Shown here piece after piece: positions 8,904 to 18,065 of a stretch of DNA of 64,000 bases. The notes beneath the pieces are model-generated. The model was not told the origin of the DNA and did not search any database. It was given only the letters and a program-made list of their open reading frames with translations. The stretch is from Gammaproteobacteria bacterium (GTDB lineage Bacteria > Pseudomonadota > Gammaproteobacteria > Pseudomonadales > Azotimanducaceae): positions 36,478 through 100,477 of the forward strand of contig VXYL01000014.1 of assembly GCA_009846005.1 (NCBI GenBank), written 5' to 3'. The translations under genes and the position numbers were made by a program. Numbering within the stretch: the first letter of the stretch is position 1; every line of letters begins with the position of its first letter.

Positions 8904-9848
8904 TCACTTGAAGTCACCCGGCGTCGGAATTGCGACATTGTGAATTCCGGCCTCCTCGTAGGCCTCATGCAATACGCGGTTGGCGCTGGAAAAGTCCGGA
9001 CCGTTGCTGTTCTGAAAGCCCCAGGGATGGCCTAACCCGAGCAGCACTGCCAGACGCTTTGGGTTGTCCGCCAGAATCTCTGGCGTCACGGTATGGCGAT
9101 AGTCCTCTTGGACCTGCAGATAACTGCGGTTGAAATAGTAGGTCACCACCAGGCGCAGACCATCGTTCTTGCGCGGAAAGGCGCCATGCCACAGGTTGCC
9201 GTGCCAAACCAGCAGAGAACCCGCCGGGGCTTCGACCGGGATGGCGTCGGCTACGCCTTCACCGGGCTTCGGATGACGTGAGTGCTGATGGCTGCCCGGA
9301 ACAAAGGCGATGGCGCCATTGTCTTCGGTGTAGTCGGTCAACACCCAGGCACTGTTAGCGGTATGCGTCTCGTGTCCGATAGCGATCGGATGCTTGACAG
9401 TGGTGTCCGCATGCAGACCCAGCGTCTCGCCATAGCCGGTCTCGTCGCGCCATTTGACGAACGCAGTCACGCTCGACAAGACACAGTCCATTCCCAGCAT
9501 GTATGTTTGCAGGGCCAACAGGTACGGGTTGGTCGCTGCTTGCTGAAAGACCTTGTCTTCAAGTAACAGGTAGTAAAGGACGTACTGGTGATTGAAGTGG
9601 GGCTGTGTATTGACCTGCCCGTGTTCACCACTTTCAACATCATGCTTGACGCCCGTACGGTGCTCGGCAACCTCGAGCAGACGTCCACGCATGCGGTCGG
9701 TAAATTCGACCGGAGCAGCCTTGCCCGGCGGCAGGATGGTAAAGCCGAAGGCATCGAGTTCGGCGATATTCTGTTCCAACCCGAGCTCGCGGATTCTCTT
9801 GTAGACCGGACCCACGACCGGTGTTGCGCGCCAATCACCTATTTCCAT
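8904..9848 (-). CDS. Phytanoyl-CoA dioxygenase (PhyH) family Fe(II)/2-oxoglutarate oxygenase
   Basis: A 314-residue non-haem oxygenase. Iron ligands are visible as H146-A-D148 (GLHAD) and H221 (LWHGAF), with the 2-oxoglutarate-binding Arg at 232 (GLRL). Members hydroxylate lipids or small secondary metabolites. aggag lies about 6 bases before ATG 9848. It follows the TonB receptor by 96 bases on the same strand and may share its transcript, which would tie it to whatever that receptor imports. A same-length paralogue is at 34907-35851 (shared KRIRELGLE, LWHGAF/TWHGAF and PGSH segments). Confidence 0.88.
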   Translation of the reverse strand: MEIGDWRATPVVGPVYKRIRELGLEQNIAELDAFGFTILPPGKAAPVEFTDRMRGRLLEVAEHRTGVKHDVESGEHGQVNTQPHFNHQYVLYYLLLEDKVFQQAATNPYLLALQTYMLGMDCVLSSVTAFVKWRDETGYGETLGLHADTTVKHPIAIGHETHTANSAWVLTDYTEDNGAIAFVPGSHQHSRHPKPGEGVADAIPVEAPAGSLLVWHGNLWHGAFPRKNDGLRLVVTYYFNRSYLQVQEDYRHTVTPEILADNPKRLAVLLGLGHPWGFQNSNGPDFSSANRVLHEAYEEAGIHNVAIPTPGDFK

Positions 9849-9944
9849 GAAGTTCTCCTGACTTCAGTATGAGTCGACCTTAATGATCTGCGCCTGGACA
9901 AGCCGGTGGCGTTTGTTGGGGCCGCTCACGGCCGCTCCCGATCT

Positions 9945-12710
9945 CTAGCGTTGCAGTGTGACTTCAAGACCGATCACCCTTGGCTGCTGAAAGCCCAGGC
10001 AAATCGGAAAGCCAGGGCTGCCGCAGTCAAAGGTAATTTCGTCCTGGTTGGTCACGTTGGTTGCAAACAGTGACGCGCTCCAGTTCTCGTCGGAACCACT
10101 CAGCAGGATGCGCATGTCCGTTTGGCGACGTGAGGGTACTACACTTGGCGCGATGGCAAGCGAACTCAGCGTACCGGCGAGCGTGGTGTGGTTCACCATA
10201 AAGTCAAGCGCCATATCGCCAGCGAACAGCCAGGTGTAATCAAGCGTGATATGGGCGCGCCACTCGGGGGCGTTTGGCAGTTTGGTCCCGGACGGAATAG
10301 CGCCCACCGCCTCATCCAGTTCGGCGCGATTGATATCACCACCGAGCGTCATTCGCAGGTTTTCCATCAGGTTACCCACCAGGTCGACTTCGATGCCGAC
10401 TGAGTGCGCAGCACCGGCATTGTCGTTGTAGGTACGACTGATGGCAGGCAAGTCGTTCTGTGAGAATCGAAGGATCGTGTCTTTCCAATCGAAGTAGTAG
10501 ACCGCCGCGGTCAGGTTCCAACGATCGTCAAACAACCGAGTCTTGATGCCGACTTCATAGTTGACCACCTCGTCACCTTGATAGGACACCAGTGAGGCCG
10601 CAAGATCTGCTGCCTGATTTCCCGTCAAGTTGTTGGGATTTGGCGCAAACGGTGTGCCCGGTATGACAGTGTCACCCGCCTGTCTAAAAATGTGCTCGTT
10701 GGATTCCTGGCCGACGTTGAGGTTACCCGGCCTGAACCCGGTCGTGATGTTGAAGTAGGTGAGCGTTCCATCGACGGGATACCAGGCGACGCCCAACTTG
10801 GGAGAGAAGACCTTATCGGTGGTTGCTGCCGTACTGCCTTGGAGCGATTGTTCAAGATCCGTATAGCGCCCACCCAGTGTCACTGAAAACGTATCAGAGA
10901 AGGCGAAAGTGGCTTCACCAAATACGCTGATCTGGTTCACCTTATCAAAATGTGAATTTGCGGGATTGGCGAAGGCCTCTGTATAAAGAGCGGTGATGGC
11001 TGGTTGACCGATGAGAGATGGGATCAAGCTAAGCGGCTGGATACTGACCCGATCGTCGTTACTGTCCTTCCAAAACAATCCCGCCGTCCAGGCTAGGACG
11101 CTCTCGGTGGTAGAGACGAGCCGCGCTTCGACCGTGTTGCGATCAGAAGACATCATATCATTCAGGTTAAACCCGGCCAGGTTCTTGATGGGCAGAGAGA
11201 ATGTGGGGGAAAGGATCCAACCCTCGGCCAACAGTGTCGGAATTTCGGTGGGATTGGCGGGCGCCCTGATCAATGTCCTTAACTGGACAAAGGAGTCTAT
11301 GAACGCAGCGATAGTTGTGGTCGACTCGAGCTCGCTAGCGCGTTTCCGATCCAGGTTTGAGAACGCGAGTTCCAGGTTGGCAAAGTCGAACGCGTAGTCC
11401 ACCCCCAGGCTAAAGATATTCACTTCGTCCTTGGAGAAGGGTCGCCGCCCAGGCAATCGTACGTTTAGTCCTTCAGTGAAACGCGATTGCGCCGCCATGC
11501 TCCCTTCGGTTTCCAGTTCGGTTTTGTAATAGTTGGCTTCCACGGACAAGCCACGGTTGACTGCCCACAGCGCGGCGAGTCGACCGCCGGAACTTGCCTC
11601 CGAATTGGCGTCTTTCTCGCCCGTGTCGGTCTTGTCGATCCAGCCCTGACGTTTGGTGGAGAACCCCATCAAACGAATCGCAAAGTCCTCGGTCACTGGC
11701 AAGTTGACGACACCATCAAGGCGATGGCCAAGATCGTCCGATGAACTCATGGTGCTCGTGTTACCCTTGATCTTCCAGGTGGTTTCCCCCAACTGGGGCT
11801 TCTTCTGGATGAACCGAATGGTCCCGCCCACCGAACCTTCGCCATACAGTGTGCCCTGCGGACCCTTGAGTACTTCTACACGCTCCATATCGAACATGTT
11901 GCCGCCAAACTGCTGGACAGGACTTTGCGCTGACGTCATGGGCACGTCGTCCAGATAGACAGAGACCGCCGCGGACGTTTGCGCAGAAGGCTCATGGCCC
12001 GTTGGCGATGAAACCCCGCGAATCGTGTACCGGTTGCCGCCAGCAAGCTCTCGCTCGGACATGTTGAGACCGGTGATGTTTTGAAACAGCCCCCGCATAT
12101 CCGTTGCACCCAGCGCCTCGATCGTGTCTGAACTGAGTGTACCGATCGACTGTGGCGTGTCCATCAGATCAGTTTCGCGGTAGGTGGCGGTAACGATGAC
12201 CTCTTCGATTTCCATCTCATACGTATCGCCGGGCGCCGCGATGGCACCTGCGCCGGAAGTGGCGAATATGGCCGTAGCGATGGCCGTGCCCAGGCGTTTG
12301 AGCAGTGGTGCTTCTTTTGTTTCTGACATATGCGTGTTCTCCTCACTAGATGCAACATTGCGTTGATCCGGAACGGGATCGATGCGAACGCCAATCACGC
12401 CGCGTTCGATGGTGCCGACAAGCCCTGTTCCGGCCAACAGCCGGTGCAATCCATCTGCGACGGTGAATTCGCCAATCAGCGCATTCGCCTCAATGGATGT
12501 CACCAACTCAAAGGAGACCAGGAGGGGCGTCGACGTCTGCTGTGCGAAGCGCATCAGCGCATCTTTCGCGGTCATCTTCGGTATGTCGAAGACCACCGTC
12601 GGTTTCCCGTCACCGCCTTTTGACGGTGCCGCATTGACTGTGCCCACACCCACTGCGGTTGTGGCCCAGAGCCCCATCCACAGGCAGGCGCTGACACAAC
12701 GGCTCCTCAT
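9945..12710 (-). CDS. TonB-dependent outer-membrane receptor with N-terminal STN domain
   Basis: A 921-residue TonB-dependent receptor. From ATG 12710: signal peptide (residues 1-26), STN signalling domain (about 35-110, VFDIPKMTAKDALMRFAQQTS through GLVGTIERGVIGV), TonB box EEVIVTATYR near 168, plug domain (TIRGVSS, VEVLKGPQGTLYG, GGTIRF) and a 22-strand barrel ending VIGLEVTLQR. STN domains relay ligand binding to a FecR anti-sigma factor, and one sits directly upstream. Oddly, Met128 starts a second complete signal peptide with its own ribosome site (gaggag), see 12327-12329. Iron-chelate uptake is likely but unproven. Confidence 0.92.
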   Translation of the reverse strand: MRSRCVSACLWMGLWATTAVGVGTVNAAPSKGGDGKPTVVFDIPKMTAKDALMRFAQQTSTPLLVSFELVTSIEANALIGEFTVADGLHRLLAGTGLVGTIERGVIGVRIDPVPDQRNVASSEENTHMSETKEAPLLKRLGTAIATAIFATSGAGAIAAPGDTYEMEIEEVIVTATYRETDLMDTPQSIGTLSSDTIEALGATDMRGLFQNITGLNMSERELAGGNRYTIRGVSSPTGHEPSAQTSAAVSVYLDDVPMTSAQSPVQQFGGNMFDMERVEVLKGPQGTLYGEGSVGGTIRFIQKKPQLGETTWKIKGNTSTMSSSDDLGHRLDGVVNLPVTEDFAIRLMGFSTKRQGWIDKTDTGEKDANSEASSGGRLAALWAVNRGLSVEANYYKTELETEGSMAAQSRFTEGLNVRLPGRRPFSKDEVNIFSLGVDYAFDFANLELAFSNLDRKRASELESTTTIAAFIDSFVQLRTLIRAPANPTEIPTLLAEGWILSPTFSLPIKNLAGFNLNDMMSSDRNTVEARLVSTTESVLAWTAGLFWKDSNDDRVSIQPLSLIPSLIGQPAITALYTEAFANPANSHFDKVNQISVFGEATFAFSDTFSVTLGGRYTDLEQSLQGSTAATTDKVFSPKLGVAWYPVDGTLTYFNITTGFRPGNLNVGQESNEHIFRQAGDTVIPGTPFAPNPNNLTGNQAADLAASLVSYQGDEVVNYEVGIKTRLFDDRWNLTAAVYYFDWKDTILRFSQNDLPAISRTYNDNAGAAHSVGIEVDLVGNLMENLRMTLGGDINRAELDEAVGAIPSGTKLPNAPEWRAHITLDYTWLFAGDMALDFMVNHTTLAGTLSSLAIAPSVVPSRRQTDMRILLSGSDENWSASLFATNVTNQDEITFDCGSPGFPICLGFQQPRVIGLEVTLQR
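12327..12345 (-). promoter_or_regulatory. Internal ribosome site and alternative start in the TonB receptor gene
   Basis: On the minus strand gaggag stands 9 bases before an in-frame ATG at 12329 that begins MSETKEAPLLKRLGTAIATA, a normal-looking signal peptide ending near AIAAPGD. Initiation here would give a receptor of about 794 residues lacking the STN domain. Confidence 0.6.
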
Positions 12711-12770
12711 CCCCAAACCCACGAACGGTAATAACCTGACAGCGGTGCACTGATTATCATCCGCCCGTTG

Positions 12771-12800
12771 TAGACAAAGGCAATCAAGCACAGTGTTTCC
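12771..12800 (-). promoter_or_regulatory. Candidate FecI-type sigma promoter before the receptor gene
   Basis: In the 158-base gap between fecR and the receptor, minus strand, ggaaac (12800-12795) is followed after 18 bases by tgtcta (12776-12771). FecI-group promoters have GGAAAT-like -35 and short GTC/TC -10 elements at similar spacing. The position, about 60 bases before the ATG, is appropriate. The match is short, so this is a candidate only. Confidence 0.35.
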
Positions 12801-12868
12801 ACTACTCGGGCTAACAACAATATTCGAAATCCCCGGCAACCCGCCGTCTGACCCCCAGATCAAGGCGG

Positions 12869-13891
12869 TCAGCCCGGCGGCGATTTACGATAGAGGTAGA
12901 TGCTACCGTCCGCCTCTGTTCTGGCCGCAATATCGACGTAGTCCTCCAGGGCCCGGATGAACTGCGGCGTGTCGCCGACCGGGAACCAGCCCAGTACCTT
13001 GAGTTCGCGTATGTCATTGCTCAGCATGATTCGCCTATCGCTGTATCGTGCGAATTCTTGGACGACGGATTCCAGCGGTTCGCCGCTAAAGATCAGCCCG
13101 CCCGTCTGCCAGGAGAGGCGCTTGTCGATTTCGGCCTTCTCAATGGCTTCGACCAGGATTCTGTCGGCATCGAACACCGCATTGCGTCCCGCCTGCACGA
13201 TCGCATCAGTCTTCGGCACAGGGATTACGTGCGGATCGGTTGGCGCTTCCAGAACCGCCAGCCTGACCTGCCCCTCTGTCACGGTAACCTCCGTCGCTTC
13301 GCCGACAAAGACTCTAAAGGCGGTTCCGATCGCTTCGATCATGTGATTACCGGTGTACACTCGGAACGGCCGAGAACGATCCTTCGCGACCACGAAATGG
13401 GCTTCGCCCTTTTGCAGTTTGATTGCGCGCTCGGTGCGCGAGTAGTCCGTGGTAATGCCGCTATTGGTGTTGAGCTGCACCGTCGAGCCGTCCGCAAGCG
13501 TGACGTGTTTGCTCTGACCGATCTCGGTGTGCACTGCGAGCCGCTCAGTCTGTGGCTGCAAACGCAGGTCAACGAGAAAACCAAACGCCAACACGATCAG
13601 ACACGCTGCGGCGAGACCGCCCCAGGCGCGACCGGGATGGATCTTCGCCCAGGCGGTAACCACGCCACCCAAAGTAAAGGGCTCGGTGTCACCGGTACGT
13701 TCGGTCACAGCGCCCGCATGTAGCCAGACCCGGGCGTGTGCGTTAAATTCTCGGCGGTGGTGATCGCTGGCATGCAGCCAGTGTTCAAAAGCATAGGCGT
13801 CATCGCCCGACAATGGGCCAGCATTGAGCTTGACCACCCATGCGGCCGCCTCGTCTTTGATCTGCGCTTGTTTCGCGTCCGTATCGTTCAT
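12869..13891 (-). CDS. fecR: FecR-family anti-sigma factor / signal transducer
   Basis: A 340-residue inner-membrane transducer: N-terminal cytoplasmic domain (DUF4880-like, WVVKLNAGPLSGDDAYAFEHWL), one membrane helix at about 90-108, a periplasmic FecR domain (VTLADGSTVQLNTNS, IEAIGTAFRV) and a C-terminal STN-like domain (LSWQTGGLIFSGEPL). It would receive the signal from the receptor STN domain and control the sigma factor encoded just upstream. Its ATG overlaps the sigma stop by 4 bases, indicating translational coupling. Confidence 0.93.
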   Translation of the reverse strand: MNDTDAKQAQIKDEAAAWVVKLNAGPLSGDDAYAFEHWLHASDHHRREFNAHARVWLHAGAVTERTGDTEPFTLGGVVTAWAKIHPGRAWGGLAAACLIVLAFGFLVDLRLQPQTERLAVHTEIGQSKHVTLADGSTVQLNTNSGITTDYSRTERAIKLQKGEAHFVVAKDRSRPFRVYTGNHMIEAIGTAFRVFVGEATEVTVTEGQVRLAVLEAPTDPHVIPVPKTDAIVQAGRNAVFDADRILVEAIEKAEIDKRLSWQTGGLIFSGEPLESVVQEFARYSDRRIMLSNDIRELKVLGWFPVGDTPQFIRALEDYVDIAARTEADGSIYLYRKSPPG

Positions 13892-14500
13892 TGTCCTCTT
13901 CCGCCATCATGGCGTTGTCTGTAGTCGTCAAGGTGTGAGACTTTCCTACCGGTTGTCTCACTCGTTGTATCAAAACCCTTACTGACCAGGTAATCCGTAC
14001 ACCGGCGCAGTGCCTTCGCGAGATGCTTTTCGACGGTGCTGGTTGATATATCCAGCCTACTTGCGATCTCCTTGTAGGTCAGACCATCGTATCGTTGCAT
14101 CATAAACACTCGCCGGCATTGCGGCGGCAGTGTAGCTACCGCTTCACCGAAGGCGCCGAGTTTGTCACGGCTGTATTGCTGATCACCCAAGTCACCCGAC
14201 GTCTCCTGCCATTTACCGGTAATCGAGTCGTCGACAATCCCCACATTCTCGATGAAAACAATCCGCTGGCGCTTTTTCTTGTTGAGCGCGATGTTTCGCG
14301 CCACACGGAACAGGTACGCCTTCGGCGATTCGATCGCTACACCCTTTTCAATCTCGGAGGTGAGCGCGTCCGCAAAGGCCTGTTGCAGGGTATCCTCAAT
14401 GTCCTCGCGCTGTACGAAGAACGTCGCGATATAACGGGTAAGTGCCGCTTTGTTGGCAACGAACGCGTCGGTCAGTGTTGTGCGATTGCGATCTGTCAAA
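13888..14500 (-). CDS. ECF RNA polymerase sigma factor, FecI group
   Basis: An extracytoplasmic-function sigma factor of about 203 residues. Region 2 is visible as DIEDTLQQAFADAL ... PKAYLFRVARNIAL, and region 4 as LPPQCRRVFMMQRYDGLTYKEIASRLDISTSTVEKHL. FecI-group sigmas drive the adjacent receptor operon. The start is uncertain: I use TTG 14500 (LTDRNRTTLTDAF) as the first family-like residues, while the frame is open to an ATG at 14607. It forms sigma-FecR-receptor in order. Confidence 0.85.
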
Positions 14501-14524
14501 CCCCTGAGCCCTGGGCCTGCATGA

Positions 14525-14965
14525 GTGAAACGTATACCTATCCGAAAGGGTAGGCAATTGGCGGAGGCAAAACCCCCACTCCTCGACGATCGCCGGCGGA
14601 TTTGCATAACCGACGACCAGCCGTACGAGATCTACTACCTGTTGCTCCTGCTCGGAAGTGTCCTCTACCTAATCACCGCAGGCATGTTGCGGACGGTGGA
14701 CACCATGTTTCGGGCAGTGACCGCAGTGTCGGACGGGGGATCAACCAATGCGGGGAGGCGGCGTTGGGGATTCGGCGGCGGAGCAAACGCTGGTTTTCAA
14801 CTTAATACGGCTTTTGTGAGAGCGTGGCGTGAGCAAAGACGCTCGCGTGCCTTTCGTGCATGGACGGTGGGCTTGCTGTGGGGCGACCTAGGGTTGGGTG
14901 TCGTTCTCGTTTGCTGGGGGGCTTGGCAACCAGCGTATTCGTTCCCTCCCGGCGCGTCGCCGTAG
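14525..14965 (+). CDS. Possible small membrane protein, unrecognised
   Basis: An open frame of 146 codons starting GTG 14525 that carries one clear hydrophobic helix (YYLLLLLGSVLYLITAG) and a second near the C-terminus (VGLLWGDLGLGVVLVCWGAW). It sits between the sigma-factor and GH32 genes and ends 28 bases before the convergent GH32 stop. I do not recognise a family. The lack of a good ribosome site and the overlap with upstream sigma sequence make it doubtful; the second half could be the end of a decayed gene. Confidence 0.35.
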   Translation: MKRIPIRKGRQLAEAKPPLLDDRRRICITDDQPYEIYYLLLLLGSVLYLITAGMLRTVDTMFRAVTAVSDGGSTNAGRRRWGFGGGANAGFQLNTAFVRAWREQRRSRAFRAWTVGLLWGDLGLGVVLVCWGAWQPAYSFPPGASP

Positions 14966-14992
14966 TGGTCGAAATCGCCGAAGCGCCTTGGC

Positions 14993-16342
14993 TCAAGTCC
15001 AAATGGAAGCGACCTCACGCAGCTCGAAGTCCTCAATGATCTGCTCGCCCTCGTAGGACTGGAGAACTAGGGGATGTACGTACCCGCTCGGTAAGAAACA
15101 GTACGAGGCGGAAATCCTTCCTTGGTTGATGAATAACTCAACCGACGTCTTGTCGACTAATAGGCGAACGGACAGTTGCGCCTCGTCTGGCAGGGAGACC
15201 TGCGGTTTGTCGGGCAGGAGCCTGTGAGATGCGCCGTTGCGGAACCGGAGCGCTCGCGAGGACCAGTCGAACTCCATGGACTGGCCACGGATCGCAACGT
15301 AGAGGGTCTTCGCGTCCTGTTTGCGGACGCTGAAGGAGACATCGAGCAACTTCGCCTGCGTGTCCGCGATCAAGGGGCTGCCGGGGGCGACGGCGTGCCG
15401 ATCCAGGTTGACGGTCCGCCTGTGCAGCGAGTCCAGTTCTCGAACCGGCCAGCGAACCAGCGTGACGTTTTCGCCCGTACCTGCCAGCGCAAGCTCCACG
15501 GGAATCGACAACTGCTGGTTGAAGGGCATCTCGGGGTACACTCCGCCAAGCATCCAGGAAATCTGGATACGCCGGCCGTCTGGCGCATCGCTCCAAGTCT
15601 GCGCAGCGTAGCCGTTGGTGCCCTGTTCCGAGGTCAGCAAAGCGGTCTCGGGAGTGAACCGGCTACCGTCGAAACTCCCGATCCGGTAGGTGCCTTTCGC
15701 CCCCCAGAATACCCAGCGCTCGGTGCCGGATTCATCCGTGAGCGGGAAAAAGTCGGGGCACTCGGTGCAGCCTTCGAGGCTCAAGTCCTGGAACCTCGTC
15801 CACGACTTCGCGTCGGCTGAGTGCAGCAGGCAGTAGCGGTATTCCGCCAGGTAGAGCGCCATGATCCAGCGGCGCGTGGGAGCGTGCCAGACGACCTTGG
15901 GGTCGCGGTTGTCCGCCTCGAACCACTCGACGATGGGGTTGCCGTCGTACTTGGTCCATTGCTTGCCGTTGTCGACGCTGTAGGCCAGACATTGGGTGAA
16001 GGGTCGTTTCGGATCCGCGTAGCTGCCCGCTGCGGTATAGAAGGCGAGCAACGCGCCCTTGCCGAACCCCGCCGTGTTGTCGTGATCGATGACGGCGGAC
16101 CCGCTGAACATGTCGCCGTGCTCGTCGGGGTACAGGGCGTGTTCGAGCTGCCGCCAGTGCACGAGATCGTTGCTCACGGCATGCCCCCAGTGCGTGTTGC
16201 CCCAGGTCGTTGCTTTCGGGTTGTGCTGGAAGAACAGGTGCCAGACGCCGTCTACGTAGACCAGCCCGTTGGGGTCGTTGGTCCAGTTCTCCCGGGGCGA
16301 AAAGTGAAACTGCGGTCGGTGCAGTTCTTGGTAGAGGCGCAT
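14993..16342 (-). CDS. Glycoside hydrolase family 32 (levanase / beta-fructosidase)
   Basis: A 449-residue fructan or sucrose hydrolase. Catalytic markers are the nucleophile in WTNDPNG (D23), the stabiliser RDP at 146-148, and the acid/base Glu in ECPD (E194). A five-bladed propeller is followed by a C-terminal beta-sandwich (from about 330). There is no signal peptide, so it is cytoplasmic and would act on imported sucrose, fructan oligomers or phosphorylated sugar. No sugar transporter, fructokinase or regulator is nearby, so its role in a pathway is unclear. High GC use matches the main genome rather than the 5-15 kb stretch. Confidence 0.93.
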   Translation of the reverse strand: MRLYQELHRPQFHFSPRENWTNDPNGLVYVDGVWHLFFQHNPKATTWGNTHWGHAVSNDLVHWRQLEHALYPDEHGDMFSGSAVIDHDNTAGFGKGALLAFYTAAGSYADPKRPFTQCLAYSVDNGKQWTKYDGNPIVEWFEADNRDPKVVWHAPTRRWIMALYLAEYRYCLLHSADAKSWTRFQDLSLEGCTECPDFFPLTDESGTERWVFWGAKGTYRIGSFDGSRFTPETALLTSEQGTNGYAAQTWSDAPDGRRIQISWMLGGVYPEMPFNQQLSIPVELALAGTGENVTLVRWPVRELDSLHRRTVNLDRHAVAPGSPLIADTQAKLLDVSFSVRKQDAKTLYVAIRGQSMEFDWSSRALRFRNGASHRLLPDKPQVSLPDEAQLSVRLLVDKTSVELFINQGRISASYCFLPSGYVHPLVLQSYEGEQIIEDFELREVASIWT

Positions 16343-16523
16343 GTTCTGACACCTGATCGTTGGACAGCCCCCTATGGTAGATCGTGAACAGGTCCGAGGG
16401 GGACGGTCCTGCCCCGTCTGCCCCGTCCCGCTGGGCGATTGCGTGTGCCGCCTTCGTTAACGTATGGTCATCCGCCGATCAGCGGCTGATGGCGGATCAT
16501 CGGCCGAACCACGGAGGACCATC

Positions 16524-17324
16524 ATGATTCTGGCCAACACGTTCCGGGAGAAGCTCGACCGGGGCGAACCCACCGTCGGCACCCACTTCCTGTTCGCGGA
16601 CACGGACGTGCCGGAGATCATCGGCGACACCGGCCTGTTCGACTACGCCGAGTATGTCGCCGAATACTCGGCGTTCGACATGCGCCTGCTCTACGAGCTG
16701 GCGCGGTCGGCGCAGTGCGGCAACAACCTGCCGCTGATGATCAAGCTGGACCAGGAGGCCCAGAGTTTCTGGTCCCAGGTGGCGCTCGGCGCGGGTTTCA
16801 AGTCCGTGCTGTTCACCGATGTGCGGACGCCCGAGGACGTCGATGACTGCCACCGGGCCATCGCGCCCGACACGCCCAACACCGGCGGCCTGATGGGCGT
16901 CAAGCTGCGCCGTCCGGCGCTCGGCAGCTACAGCATGGACGGGTATCTCGAGGATCTGGAATCCATCGTCTTCGCCATCATGATCGAGAAGAACATCACG
17001 GTCGAAGGCATCGACGAAGTGCTTGAACGCGCCAAGGAGCGTGGCGTGGCGCTGACCCAGTGGGGGCCGGCGGACTTCAGCTTCTCGCGCGGTCAGATGC
17101 GGCTCATGGGTTCGCCGGAGATTCGCCAGTTCGAGGAACGGGTCATCGCCAAGTCGCTGGAGTACGGCATCCGGCCCCGCATCGAGATCGGTGCCGTCGA
17201 GCAGGCCAAGCGCTACATCGACCTCGGCGTGCGCGACTTCTGCATCGGCTGGGACCGGATGATCGTCCGCGCCGCCTGGATGAATCTTGGCGAGGGGATG
17301 AAGAAGGCGCTAGAGGGGTTGTAG
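16524..17324 (+). CDS. HpcH/HpaI-type aldolase / citrate lyase beta-like protein
   Basis: A 266-residue TIM-barrel protein of the HpcH/HpaI class II aldolase superfamily. The GTHFLFADTDVPEIIGDTGLFDYAEYVAEY opening and the DLGVRDFCIGWD C-terminal stretch follow that family; members cleave 2-keto-3-deoxy or related acids with a divalent metal. The substrate here is unknown. ATG 16524 follows cggagg. It stands alone between divergent GH32 and convergent Uma2 genes. Confidence 0.78.
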   Translation: MILANTFREKLDRGEPTVGTHFLFADTDVPEIIGDTGLFDYAEYVAEYSAFDMRLLYELARSAQCGNNLPLMIKLDQEAQSFWSQVALGAGFKSVLFTDVRTPEDVDDCHRAIAPDTPNTGGLMGVKLRRPALGSYSMDGYLEDLESIVFAIMIEKNITVEGIDEVLERAKERGVALTQWGPADFSFSRGQMRLMGSPEIRQFEERVIAKSLEYGIRPRIEIGAVEQAKRYIDLGVRDFCIGWDRMIVRAAWMNLGEGMKKALEGL

Positions 17325-17345
17325 CCCCCGGTCCCCACACGCAGC

Positions 17346-18065
17346 TTAGCGCTTGAGTCGAGCCAGTTCGGCTTCGAGCTGTTTCCGCTTGGCGGTTTCC
17401 TTTGCCGCTCTCGCGTTGGCCGCCTCGGCTTCGGACCTCGCGGCGATGGCCTCGGATCGCGCGGCCTGGGCTTGAAGTTGCTCTTCCCTCGGCGTCAACA
17501 GGTTCCGACCGGTCGCCCGGTCGTAGAAACGGAGCACGGACCCGTCGAGCCATAACTCAAGGCCAAGCGTTCTACTCGGGATTCCGTGCTCACCGTTGGA
17601 AAGCGTGACCGGTCGCATCGCCCGGTAGGTGCCGCGTACCAGTTCGAACGCCCTGAGCGGCGGGTCCACGTACTCCCGGCGGGGATCGTAGAGGAAATAT
17701 TCGGTGACACCCCAGCGGGCGTACCGAACCATCTTGCGCTCGTCCTCATTGCGGGTGGACTTCGACGTCATCTCGAGCACGAACGAAGGGGCTCGTTCTT
17801 CCCAGAGCTTGTAGATGTCTCGCTCCCGATCCGCGACGCCGAAAGCCACGAAGATGTCCGGAGAAAGGAACCGTCTTGGATTGCCCCGTTCATCGTAGAC
17901 CATCATGTTGACGCCCACGTAGACGCCCGGGCGGGACTCGTAGCGCGTGAACAGCGCGTGCGCCGCATCCGCCAGGCGCTTGTAGTGCAGTGGAGTCTCT
18001 GCCACCGGCCTGCCGTCCCTGGTCGGGTACTCAATGGCATCGTCGATGGCGAGGGCTTCGGTCAT
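17346..18065 (-). CDS. Uma2-family (DUF820) putative restriction-endonuclease-fold protein
   Basis: A 239-residue protein. Residues about 20-185 carry the PD-(D/E)XK-like Uma2 fold: SPDIFVAFGV, the acidic residue in FVLEMTSKSTRNED, then KMVRYARWGVTEYFLYDP. A C-terminal coiled coil of Ala/Arg/Glu heptads (QAQAARSEAIAARSEAEAANARAAKE) follows. Members are numerous in cyanobacteria and some gammaproteobacteria, and their biological role is unsettled. ATG 18065 was chosen over upstream codons because gagg precedes it and residue 1 matches typical Uma2 starts. Confidence 0.85.
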   Translation of the reverse strand: MTEALAIDDAIEYPTRDGRPVAETPLHYKRLADAAHALFTRYESRPGVYVGVNMMVYDERGNPRRFLSPDIFVAFGVADRERDIYKLWEERAPSFVLEMTSKSTRNEDERKMVRYARWGVTEYFLYDPRREYVDPPLRAFELVRGTYRAMRPVTLSNGEHGIPSRTLGLELWLDGSVLRFYDRATGRNLLTPREEQLQAQAARSEAIAARSEAEAANARAAKETAKRKQLEAELARLKR

